Position numbers and translations under genes: made by a program. A stretch of DNA of 16,251 bases from an uncultured Polynucleobacter sp. (GTDB taxonomy: Bacteria; Pseudomonadota; Gammaproteobacteria; Burkholderiales; Burkholderiaceae). Shown here in pieces: positions 7,495 to 13,949 of this stretch (within the stretch, counting starts at the first letter, position 1; each line of letters begins with the position of its first letter). The stretch spans positions 1-16,251 of the forward strand of contig CALKUJ010000106.1 in assembly GCA_937996825.1 (NCBI GenBank), in the 5' to 3' direction. Below the pieces are notes generated by a model. It was given only the letters and a program-made list of their open reading frames with translations. It was not told where the DNA came from and did not search any database.

Positions 7495-8757
7495 ATGCAT
7501 CTCACCGAACTAAAAGCACTACACGTATCAGCCCTTCTTGAAATGGCCACTGGCCTAGAAATTGAAAACACTCAGCGCATGCGCAAGCAAGAGTTGATGT
7601 TTGCAATTCTTAAAAAACGTGCCAAAGGTGGTGAGACCATCTTCGGTGATGGCGTTTTAGAGGTTCTACCAGATGGTTTTGGCTTTCTGCGCTCGCCTGA
7701 AGCTTCTTATATGGCTTCTACTGATGATATCTATATCTCACCTGCGCAAATTCGTCGCTTTAACTTGCACACTGGTGATGCGGTAGAAGGCGAAGTCAGA
7801 ACACCGAAAGAAGGTGAACGTTACTTTGCTTTGGTCAAAGTAGACAAGATCAATGGCATTGTTCCTGAGGCGCTTAAAAACCGCATCATGTTTGAGAACT
7901 TAACACCTCTTCACCCAGATCGTCCGATGTTGCTCGAGCGCGACATCAAGGCTGAAGAGAACTTGACTGGCCGAATCATTGACATGATTTCACCGATTGG
8001 TTTTGGTCAACGCGCCTTATTGGTTGCCTCACCTAAGTCTGGTAAGACAGTGATGATGCAGCACATTGCTCATGCTATTTCAGCCAACCACCCTGATGCT
8101 GTTTTGATTGTTTTATTGGTTGACGAGCGTCCAGAAGAAGTGACTGAGATGCAGCGCTCTGTAAAGGGTGAAGTTGTGGCATCAACATTTGATGAACCAG
8201 CTGTGCGTCACGTTCAGGTCGCAGAAATGGTGATCGAAAAAGCGAAGCGCTTGGTTGAAATGAAGCGTGACGTGATCATCTTGTTGGACTCAATTACTCG
8301 ATTGGCTCGCGCTTACAACACGGTTGTACCATCATCCGGCAAGGTTTTATCCGGTGGTGTGGATGCGAATGCCCTACAGAGACCGAAGCGTTTCTTTGGT
8401 GCCGCCAGAAATATTGAAGAAGGTGGTTCTTTGACCATCATCGCCACTGCCTTGATTGAAACAGGTAGCCGCATGGACGACTTGATTTATGAAGAGTTCA
8501 AAGGCACCGGCAATATGGAAGTACATTTAGAGCGCCGCCTTGCAGAGCGCCGCGTGTACCCAGCGATTAACTTGAATAAGTCAGGCACTCGTCGTGAAGA
8601 ACTCTTGATCAAACCTGAGCTTCTTCAGAAGATCTGGGTTTTACGTAAGTTGATCTCTGATATGGACGATATTGAAGCGATGAACTTCATCGTCGATAAA
8701 CTCAAATCGACCAAAAATAACGCTGAATTCTTTGAATTAATGCGTCGCGGGGGCTAA
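7495..8757 (+). CDS. rho: Transcription termination factor Rho
   Basis: Rho is a hexameric RNA-dependent ATPase/translocase that ends transcription at Rho-dependent sites. The 420-residue length from this ATG matches the betaproteobacterial family, and the protein begins MHLTELKALHVSALLEMATG as expected. A TTG-initiated extension to 7468 is in frame but not family-like. The OSB/cold-shock-type RNA-binding region includes GFGFLRS (about 61-67) and DDIYISPAQIRRF (77-89). The ATPase core has Walker A ASPKSGKT (178-185, K184), VDERPEE (209-215) and Walker B LLDS (263-266, D265). The Q-loop lies around KVLSGGVDANAL (283-294), the R-loop region around LQRPKRFFGAARN (294-306), and arginine-finger candidates near 353 and 366. 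No Shine-Dalgarno sequence is visible. Flanked by trxA and rpmE2, each with its own terminator. Confidence 0.98.
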   Translation: MHLTELKALHVSALLEMATGLEIENTQRMRKQELMFAILKKRAKGGETIFGDGVLEVLPDGFGFLRSPEASYMASTDDIYISPAQIRRFNLHTGDAVEGEVRTPKEGERYFALVKVDKINGIVPEALKNRIMFENLTPLHPDRPMLLERDIKAEENLTGRIIDMISPIGFGQRALLVASPKSGKTVMMQHIAHAISANHPDAVLIVLLVDERPEEVTEMQRSVKGEVVASTFDEPAVRHVQVAEMVIEKAKRLVEMKRDVIILLDSITRLARAYNTVVPSSGKVLSGGVDANALQRPKRFFGAARNIEEGGSLTIIATALIETGSRMDDLIYEEFKGTGNMEVHLERRLAERRVYPAINLNKSGTRREELLIKPELLQKIWVLRKLISDMDDIEAMNFIVDKLKSTKNNAEFFELMRRGG

Positions 8758-8766
8758 ATTGAGGTA

Positions 8767-8802
8767 AAAACTGGCTGAAAACGTGGTTTTCCAGTCAGTT
8801 TT
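8767..8802 (+). terminator. Hairpin terminator after rho
   Basis: Outer arms AAAACTG (8767-8773) and CAGTTTT (8796-8802) enclose inner arms AAAAC/GTTTT around a GTG loop, with imperfect pairing between. The 3' arm ends in four T. It starts 10 nt after the rho stop, and the flanking A and T runs suggest it may work in both directions. Confidence 0.7.
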
Positions 8803-8832
8803 GCCCAAAACAAGCCCATATCTAGTATTTTT

Positions 8833-8841
8833 TGCTACAAT
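8833..8841 (+). promoter_or_regulatory. Putative extended -10 promoter element of rpmE2
   Basis: TGC followed by TACAAT (8836-8841) forms an extended -10 element. No convincing -35 lies 16-18 bp upstream. Transcription would start near 8848, giving a leader of about 60 nt. Confidence 0.45.
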
Positions 8842-8864
8842 TCTCGTTTTAATTCAGGCAAGTA

Positions 8865-8880
8865 CCCATTATTTGATGGG
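8865..8880 (+). promoter_or_regulatory. Hairpin in the rpmE2 leader
   Basis: CCCAT (8865-8869) pairs with ATGGG (8876-8880) around the loop TATTTG. It lies 12 nt upstream of the Shine-Dalgarno AAAGGA (8893-8898). A short stem in an L31 leader could serve autogenous control by the ribosomal protein, but the sequence alone does not prove this. Confidence 0.35.
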
Positions 8881-8907
8881 CGGCTACCAGGCTAAAGGAC
8901 TATTTAA

Positions 8908-9174
8908 ATGAAACAAGGTATTCACCCAGATTACAAAGAAGTTGTTTTCCTAGACGTATCAAACAACTTCAGCTTCAAAACACGCTCAACCATCGTCACC
9001 AAAGAAACAATCAAATGGGAAGATGGCAAAGAGTATCCATTGGCTAAGATTGAGACTTCTTCTGAGTCACACCCTTTCTACACTGGTACACAGAAGATCA
9101 TGGACACAGCTGGTCGTGTTGAGAAGTTCCGCCAGAAATTTGGTACAAAAGCTACAGGCAAAACAACTGCCTAA
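8908..9174 (+). CDS. rpmE2: 50S ribosomal protein L31 type B (zinc-independent)
   Basis: This ribosomal protein forms part of the bridge between the 50S and 30S subunits. The 88-residue length and the start MKQGIHPDYKEVVFLDVSNN fit the type B form. There are no cysteines at all, so the CxxC zinc site of type A L31 is absent, as in the form that replaces it under zinc limitation in many bacteria. The conserved SHPFYTGTQK segment is present near residues 52-61, and the C-terminus is basic and threonine-rich. AAAGGA (8893-8898) lies 9 nt before the ATG. The gene follows rho and ends at its own strong terminator. Since only this copy is visible, I cannot say whether a zinc form exists elsewhere. 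Confidence 0.97.
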   Translation: MKQGIHPDYKEVVFLDVSNNFSFKTRSTIVTKETIKWEDGKEYPLAKIETSSESHPFYTGTQKIMDTAGRVEKFRQKFGTKATGKTTA

Positions 9175-9201
9175 GAGTTTCAGCTTTACCAATGAAATCA
9201 T

Positions 9202-9227
9202 AAAAGGCAGCTCACGCTGCCTTTTTT
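9202..9227 (+). terminator. Rho-independent terminator after rpmE2
   Basis: AAAAGGCAGC (9202-9211) pairs with GCTGCCTTTT (9216-9225) around the loop TCAC, followed directly by further T residues. This is a textbook intrinsic terminator 27 nt after the stop codon. Confidence 0.92.
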
Positions 9228-9275
9228 ACATATAAGCTATCCATACTTGTTTAATCAGGTCAAAATTCAAGTCTC

Positions 9276-11012
9276 ATGAGATCGATTCGATTAACTGCTG
9301 CTGCCACATCAACATTGCCTCGCTTTGTGTTGGTGTTGATCACGGCCATCTATGGATTACTGGGTATCTTTGGTCGTGACCCTTGGAAAAATGATGACGC
9401 TGCAGGTTTTGGAGCTATGTGGACTTTGGCCAATGGGTCATGGATAGATTGGCTACTACCTCACATTGATGGAAGATCTGAAATTTTGGCAGGTCCACTG
9501 CCTTACTGGTTAGGTGCCAGCTTGATTGGAGTCTTTGGTCCTTTGATGGGACCCACCAATGCTGCCGGTCTTTATTCAGCGGCTTGTTTTTTCTTGAGCT
9601 GCATCGCCATTTGGCATGCTTCTTACTTATTAGGTCGACGTCCTGAAGTTCAACCAAGCGCGTTTGCATTGGGCGGCCAACCAAAACCAAGAGACTACGG
9701 TAGAACGCTGGCTGATAGTGCCCTCATGATTTTCTTGGCCTGTATTGGTTTAGCACTTCGCGCTCATGAAACTACTCCCGCTCTTGCTCAATTACTAGGA
9801 GTATCAACTGTTCTCTACGGCATGGTCAGGGGTTTGGATAAACCTCTACAAGGTGGCTCATGGACAGGTCTTGGTTTAGCAGTGATTGCGCTTTCAGCAT
9901 CCCTTTGGTTATTCGTATTAATTTTTATCGGCCTCATCATTTCTTTGATTATTTGCGAGGTCAAGCCACACCCTAAATGGTTAGCCAGTACATGGCTAGT
10001 TGCATTACTGGGCATCGGTGTTTGGCCATTTTTATGGTGGCTTTCTGATCTAAGCACAATTCAAATGCAAGCTGCTTGGCAAGCCTGGTGGAGCAATGAT
10101 GCAATGCAGTTAGTTATTTCTGGCAAATCATCGGGATTTTTAGCCAGAAACCTACCACTTTATGCCTGGCCCGTCTGGCCTTTGGCTTTATGGAGTATTT
10201 GGTTTTGGCGCAAAGGTGCCAATAATCCATTGGGTGGTATTCGTAATCCTAATATGGCATTACCGCTGGGCATTGTGATCGCGGTATTGGTCTATCAAAC
10301 TCACCTCCAATCCCTCAGCGAACAATCCTTGCTATTGATCATTCCGCCTTTGGTTATCTGGGCATGCTTCAGTCTACCCATCATCAAGCGCAGCGTTATC
10401 AGCTTCATTGATTGGTTTGCTTTGCTCACATTCACTTTAGTTGGAGCATTCATTTGGGTGATGTGGTTTGCGATGACGACCAACCTCCCTGCAGGGCTTG
10501 CAAGAAATATTGCTAAGAAAGTACCAGGCTTCGTTCCAGAATTCAGTTGGTTGGCATTGATCGCAGCCATCGTGGTGACAGCCTTGTGGGTAAGCGTTGT
10601 TAAGTGGCGAACGTCCAGAGCACCAAAAGTGATTTGGCGTGCAGTGGTGATCTCTGCAGCTGGCACAACTTTAACTTGGGTACTACTGATGACGCTTTGG
10701 TTACCCACCATCAATTATGCGAAAACATACCGTGATGTGGCTCAACGATTAGTTCAAGTGGTACCCCCTCAATCACTGTGCATTAACTCAACTCATCTCG
10801 GTGATGGACAGTTAGCTTCATTTATTTACTTCACAAAATTAAAGTTCAAAGATGATGTCAATTGTGATCTATGGATCAGCAATCAACCTGGCGAAGCCAG
10901 AAAGAGAGCAAAGCAGTTGAACAAGAATCTTGAACTCATATGGGAAGACCGTCGTGTCAGCGACCGCTCTGAACGATTAAGACTGTACAAAGTACTGAGT
11001 CATGCTCAGTAA
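9276..11012 (+). CDS. GT-C fold integral-membrane glycosyltransferase (ArnT/PMT-like)
   Basis: This is a predicted inner-membrane enzyme that moves a sugar from a polyprenyl-phosphate carrier to an acceptor on the periplasmic side. The substrate is not recognisable. The first membrane segment (about residues 16-33) is followed by the acidic loop GRDPWKNDDAAG (33-44), which matches the catalytic aspartate region of ArnT/PMT-family enzymes. About ten further hydrophobic segments follow (near 80, 100, 150, 205-227, 237-255, 297-311, 328-342, 352-370, 378-400, 425-442 and 455-476). The last 100 residues are soluble, as in ArnT. The start has no clear Shine-Dalgarno sequence. The 3' end overlaps the MATE gene by 11 bp, so the two are probably co-translated. 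It could modify lipid A, an O-antigen or a protein. Family confidence is good, function is open. Confidence 0.75.
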   Translation: MRSIRLTAAATSTLPRFVLVLITAIYGLLGIFGRDPWKNDDAAGFGAMWTLANGSWIDWLLPHIDGRSEILAGPLPYWLGASLIGVFGPLMGPTNAAGLYSAACFFLSCIAIWHASYLLGRRPEVQPSAFALGGQPKPRDYGRTLADSALMIFLACIGLALRAHETTPALAQLLGVSTVLYGMVRGLDKPLQGGSWTGLGLAVIALSASLWLFVLIFIGLIISLIICEVKPHPKWLASTWLVALLGIGVWPFLWWLSDLSTIQMQAAWQAWWSNDAMQLVISGKSSGFLARNLPLYAWPVWPLALWSIWFWRKGANNPLGGIRNPNMALPLGIVIAVLVYQTHLQSLSEQSLLLIIPPLVIWACFSLPIIKRSVISFIDWFALLTFTLVGAFIWVMWFAMTTNLPAGLARNIAKKVPGFVPEFSWLALIAAIVVTALWVSVVKWRTSRAPKVIWRAVVISAAGTTLTWVLLMTLWLPTINYAKTYRDVAQRLVQVVPPQSLCINSTHLGDGQLASFIYFTKLKFKDDVNCDLWISNQPGEARKRAKQLNKNLELIWEDRRVSDRSERLRLYKVLSHAQ

Positions 11013-12381
11013 ACTCAAGCGAGACATCCCCCGCCTACTTTCTTTAGCTGGTCCATTGTTGGTTGGCCAGTTGGCTGTGATTGCCTTTGGCGTGATGGAC
11101 ACCGCGATGGTGGCAAGATACTCCACAGATGACCTGGCCGCACTTGCGATGGCTGGCTCTATTTTTATCAGTATTTATGTCGGATTGACTGGAGTTATTT
11201 CAGCGCTTGCCCCAATTGCCGGTCAATTATTTGGTGCTAAACGTTTTTCTGAGATTGGCGAAGAGGTTCGTCAAGGTTGGTGGTTATCACTTGGCCTCAG
11301 TATTTTTGGCATGCTGATTTTGATGAACCCAGGCGTTTTTTTATCGATTGCAAATGCCAGCCCTGAAGTAGAAGCAAAAGCGATTTTGTATTTACAAATT
11401 GTGGCCTGGGGCTTACCAGCCAGTTTAGCGATGAGAGTGTTGGTAGCGTTTCATAATGCTATCTCTAAACCAGCAGTGGTCACATGGCTACAAATTGGTG
11501 GTTTATTTATAAAAATTCCTCTGAATGCTTGGTTTATTTATGGTGGCTTAGGTATTGATGCCATGGGCGGGCCAGGTTGTGCTCTAGCCACCGTGATCAT
11601 CAATTGGCTTTGGTTGTTAACAATGCTGGTCATTGTTTATCAGGGAAAGTTTTACCAAATATTCAATGTTTATGAAAAGTTCAGCAAACCAAATGCCCAC
11701 AGAATTTCTACATTGCTCAAACTAGGTTTGCCAATCGGTTTGAGTTACTTGATTGAGGTCACTTCCTTCGCGTTCATGGCCTTGTTCATTGCCAAGCTAG
11801 GGACTGTGCCTTTGGCAGGCCATCAAATTGTGGCGAATTTAGGCACTGTTTTATACATGTTGCCTTTGTCATTATCAATTGCCACATCCACCTTGGTGGC
11901 TCAGTCACTGGGTGCAGACAAACCAACACTCGCCAAAGAAATTGGCTGGTCATCATTGATTTTCACAACAACTTTATGTGTTTTAGTGGGATTGTTGGTG
12001 TGGATTTTTAGATATCCTTTACTTGATTTGTATGCACCATCTGCTGATGTTCGATCTATGGCAATACCGCTGTTTTTATTCATTGCCTTCTATCAAATCT
12101 TTGATGCTTTACAAGTAACGTCTGCTTTTATTTTGAGAGGTTATCGTGTGGCTTTTTGGCCAATGTGGATTTACGCCATCTCCTTATGGGGCGTTGGACT
12201 TGGTGGTGGCTATTTATTAGGTTTTAATTTGAGCGGCAATGTGCCAGAGATATTGCAAGGTGCTCAAGGTTTTTGGTTTGCCAACAGTTTAAGTTTGGCA
12301 ATTGCAGCAACCTTCTTGATCATCTTATTCAAGAGAACAGCCAAGAGATTTGAGAGAGAGCATCCTCCAGTCGAGGTCTAA
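11002..12381 (+). CDS. MATE family multidrug/cation exporter (NorM-like)
   Basis: This is an inner-membrane antiporter of the MATE family, which exports drugs or organic cations in exchange for H+ or Na+. At 459 residues it has family-typical length and about 12 hydrophobic segments in two similar halves. Characteristic segments are VMDTAMVARY (31-40), APIAGQLFGAKR (70-81) and KIPLNAWFIYGG (171-182) followed by GGPGCALAT (189-197). The second-half equivalents are LAGHQIVANLGT and a later STLVAQSLGAD. The start lies 11 bp inside the upstream glycosyltransferase gene and no strong Shine-Dalgarno sequence is seen, so translation likely depends on coupling. The wider MOP superfamily also contains lipid-linked sugar flippases, so a role tied to the glycosyltransferase is possible but not shown by the sequence. 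The annotation as a drug exporter is by family only. Confidence 0.88.
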   Translation: MLSKLKRDIPRLLSLAGPLLVGQLAVIAFGVMDTAMVARYSTDDLAALAMAGSIFISIYVGLTGVISALAPIAGQLFGAKRFSEIGEEVRQGWWLSLGLSIFGMLILMNPGVFLSIANASPEVEAKAILYLQIVAWGLPASLAMRVLVAFHNAISKPAVVTWLQIGGLFIKIPLNAWFIYGGLGIDAMGGPGCALATVIINWLWLLTMLVIVYQGKFYQIFNVYEKFSKPNAHRISTLLKLGLPIGLSYLIEVTSFAFMALFIAKLGTVPLAGHQIVANLGTVLYMLPLSLSIATSTLVAQSLGADKPTLAKEIGWSSLIFTTTLCVLVGLLVWIFRYPLLDLYAPSADVRSMAIPLFLFIAFYQIFDALQVTSAFILRGYRVAFWPMWIYAISLWGVGLGGGYLLGFNLSGNVPEILQGAQGFWFANSLSLAIAATFLIILFKRTAKRFEREHPPVEV

Positions 12382-12424
12382 TGCTCTCTCTATTTTGCTT
12401 TTAAAGCATCAGAATATTTACTAA

Positions 12425-12892
12425 TTATTTTGACTTAGACTCAACTGGCTTCTGAATAGAGTAACCCGGCACTTGATGACCTTTTGAGTACATGCACTGC
12501 TGGTAAGCAATGTCGTAACGTCGTTGCACTTCTCTGGCTGAATCATTACCACCAGTCGCACCCATGGCAGCACCACCTAATAAACCTACGGCAGCGCCAG
12601 TACCTACATTTCGTGAACTACCGCCATCAGCCATAGCACCCGCAACCGCACCAACTGCCGCGCCAATGATGGCTGTCTTAGCCGTATTTTTAGCGGCGAT
12701 CTCATCAGCCGTTGTATTGAGTGAGTTTTGAGCATAAGTACGGCACTCTTGATCATCCTTTTGGAAAACTTCAAAAGGTTTGCCAGGTGCCGGCATGATG
12801 ACCAAGCTTGGGCCCACTGGCGTTGATGCACAACCAGCCAATGTCGCAGCAACTAAGGCAATCAAGCTAATTTTTTTAAAATCACGATGCAT
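12425..12892 (-). CDS. Glycine-zipper lipoprotein
   Basis: This is a small predicted lipoprotein of unknown exact role. A signal peptide with lipobox LAGC places the lipidated cysteine at residue 21. A glycine-zipper region (about 77-115, repeats such as GAAVGAVAGAM and GAAVGLLGGAAMG) suggests tight helix packing in a membrane. Two conserved-looking cysteines (C50 in DDQEC and C133 in YQQCMYSKGHQVPG) flank the zipper and could form a disulfide. The C-terminal motif resembles the glycine-zipper families often found as single genes in Burkholderiales. AAAGG (12903-12899) lies 6 nt before the ATG. It is convergent with the MATE gene and divergent from the beta-barrel gene. Envelope integrity is a guess and no enzymatic motif is seen. 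Confidence 0.85.
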   Translation of the reverse strand: MHRDFKKISLIALVAATLAGCASTPVGPSLVIMPAPGKPFEVFQKDDQECRTYAQNSLNTTADEIAAKNTAKTAIIGAAVGAVAGAMADGGSSRNVGTGAAVGLLGGAAMGATGGNDSAREVQRRYDIAYQQCMYSKGHQVPGYSIQKPVESKSK

Positions 12893-12937
12893 ATCAATCC
12901 TTTATCAAAGCAATGGCGCACAGATAGGCGCTAACAG

Positions 12938-13004
12938 TGTCATCATAAACGATACCCCTATTCCCTTAACGATTGACCAATGATTAAGATGACATCCGAT
13001 GACA
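12938..13004. repeat. Three copies of the 7-mer GATGACA in a divergent intergenic region
   Basis: GATGACA occurs at 12988-12994 and 12998-13004 as a direct repeat with a 10-bp period. Its reverse complement TGTCATC lies at 12938-12944. Centre distances are 50 and 60 bp, close to whole helical turns. The cluster lies between the lipoprotein and beta-barrel starts, where a regulator could act on both. Confidence 0.4.
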
Positions 13005-13016
13005 ATATGTATGTCT

Positions 13017-13047
13017 TTGGCCTGCCTTACTTAATAAAAAGTATAGA
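13017..13047 (+). promoter_or_regulatory. Putative promoter of the outer-membrane protein gene
   Basis: TTGGCC (13017-13022) and TATAGA (13042-13047) are 19 bp apart, with a shifted alternative -10 TAGAAT at 13044-13049. The start codon at 13065 would follow a leader of only about 10 nt. The -35 is weak, so this is tentative. Confidence 0.3.
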
Positions 13048-13064
13048 ATGTTTCATTCCAAAAA

Positions 13065-13949
13065 ATGACGTCAAACATGCAGCAACAAGTCTTAAAGCTA
13101 AAAGTAATTTCTGTTGCCACATTCATGATGGCAACAGGTTTCACTGTGCCTGCTTTAGCTATCGATCTTCAACCTGGAGATGCTACCGCGCCTCCTCCTG
13201 GTTTGCGCAGTGTTCAAGTCTCCTATATGAATGTAGAACGAGTGGGTGCAAGTAATGCAAAATTAGATCAAACCCAAGTTCAATTTCGTTACACGCAAGC
13301 CTTTGAGCTGAATAACAAACCTGCTTTGTTTTATCTTCATACTGGCAGCGGTAAAAATCAGCCAGCAGGAGCTCTTGCCTCATATGCCGCTGATAACGGC
13401 ATGATCGACACCACACTGGTTTTTGCCTACTGGCCATACGTTGATAGAGCCTCTAAAACCTATGTTGGAGTAGCAGGATATTTGATCACACCAACTGGTA
13501 GCTACTCAAGCGATCGAGCCATCAATATGGGTGAAAATCGCTACCGATGGGCTGGTCAAATCGCCTATCAAACCAGAATTGCGCCTGATTTAGACTGGAT
13601 GAGTGCCTTTGATACTTTATGGTTTGGGAAAAATGATGCTAGTCGGTCTTTGGCAAATCAGTTAGGCACCTTAGAGCAAAAAGCTCTGTACAGTGCTCAA
13701 ACAGGATTGCTCTATCACTTGAACCAGCGTTATAGCTTAGCTGCTTCTTATTTCTACTCTGAAGGCGGAGAGACTGTTTTTAGGGGTGCGGCTCAAAATA
13801 ATTCAATCAAGTCACACCGCTACCAAATAAGCGCTATCAGAAACTCATCTATTGGCCGCTTTACTTTGCAGTATGGTCAAGACATCGACAATAACGCCAC
13901 GCTTGAAGATAAGCAGCGCGTCTTTTTGAGGTACACCAAGTTTTTCTAA
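13065..13949 (+). CDS. Outer-membrane beta-barrel protein, phenol-degradation MetA/SphA-like
   Basis: This is a predicted outer-membrane protein of the family often named 'transporter' after the meta-pathway of phenol degradation. A signal peptide (about residues 1-32) ends in VPALA, with likely cleavage before IDLQPGD. The mature part alternates polar and hydrophobic residues as in beta strands. It contains the family-like segments TLVFAYWPYV and YLITPTGSYSSDRAINMGEN, and ends in phenylalanine, the usual signal for barrel insertion by BAM. A second ATG at 13077 (residue 5) is equally possible, and neither has a Shine-Dalgarno sequence. The stop codon overlaps that of the convergent yheS gene by 4 bp. 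The transported substrate is unknown and no degradation genes are nearby, so the family name should not be read as function. Confidence 0.72.
   Translation: MTSNMQQQVLKLKVISVATFMMATGFTVPALAIDLQPGDATAPPPGLRSVQVSYMNVERVGASNAKLDQTQVQFRYTQAFELNNKPALFYLHTGSGKNQPAGALASYAADNGMIDTTLVFAYWPYVDRASKTYVGVAGYLITPTGSYSSDRAINMGENRYRWAGQIAYQTRIAPDLDWMSAFDTLWFGKNDASRSLANQLGTLEQKALYSAQTGLLYHLNQRYSLAASYFYSEGGETVFRGAAQNNSIKSHRYQISAIRNSSIGRFTLQYGQDIDNNATLEDKQRVFLRYTKFF

Noticed and set aside
12396..12408. TGCTTTTAAAGCA palindrome between the MATE and lipoprotein genes as a terminator
   Set aside because: The stem is short and AT-rich with no T-tract after it on either strand. It may be a chance palindrome.
13066..13073. 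TGACGTCA palindrome at the beta-barrel start codon
   Set aside because: It is an 8-bp palindrome within the first codons. It resembles a eukaryotic CRE site but has no expected meaning in bacteria.
12980..13255. 91-residue open frame starting in the lipoprotein/beta-barrel intergenic region
   Set aside because: It overlaps the beta-barrel gene in another frame. Its cysteine-rich C-terminal part is what the signal-peptide coding region reads as out of frame.
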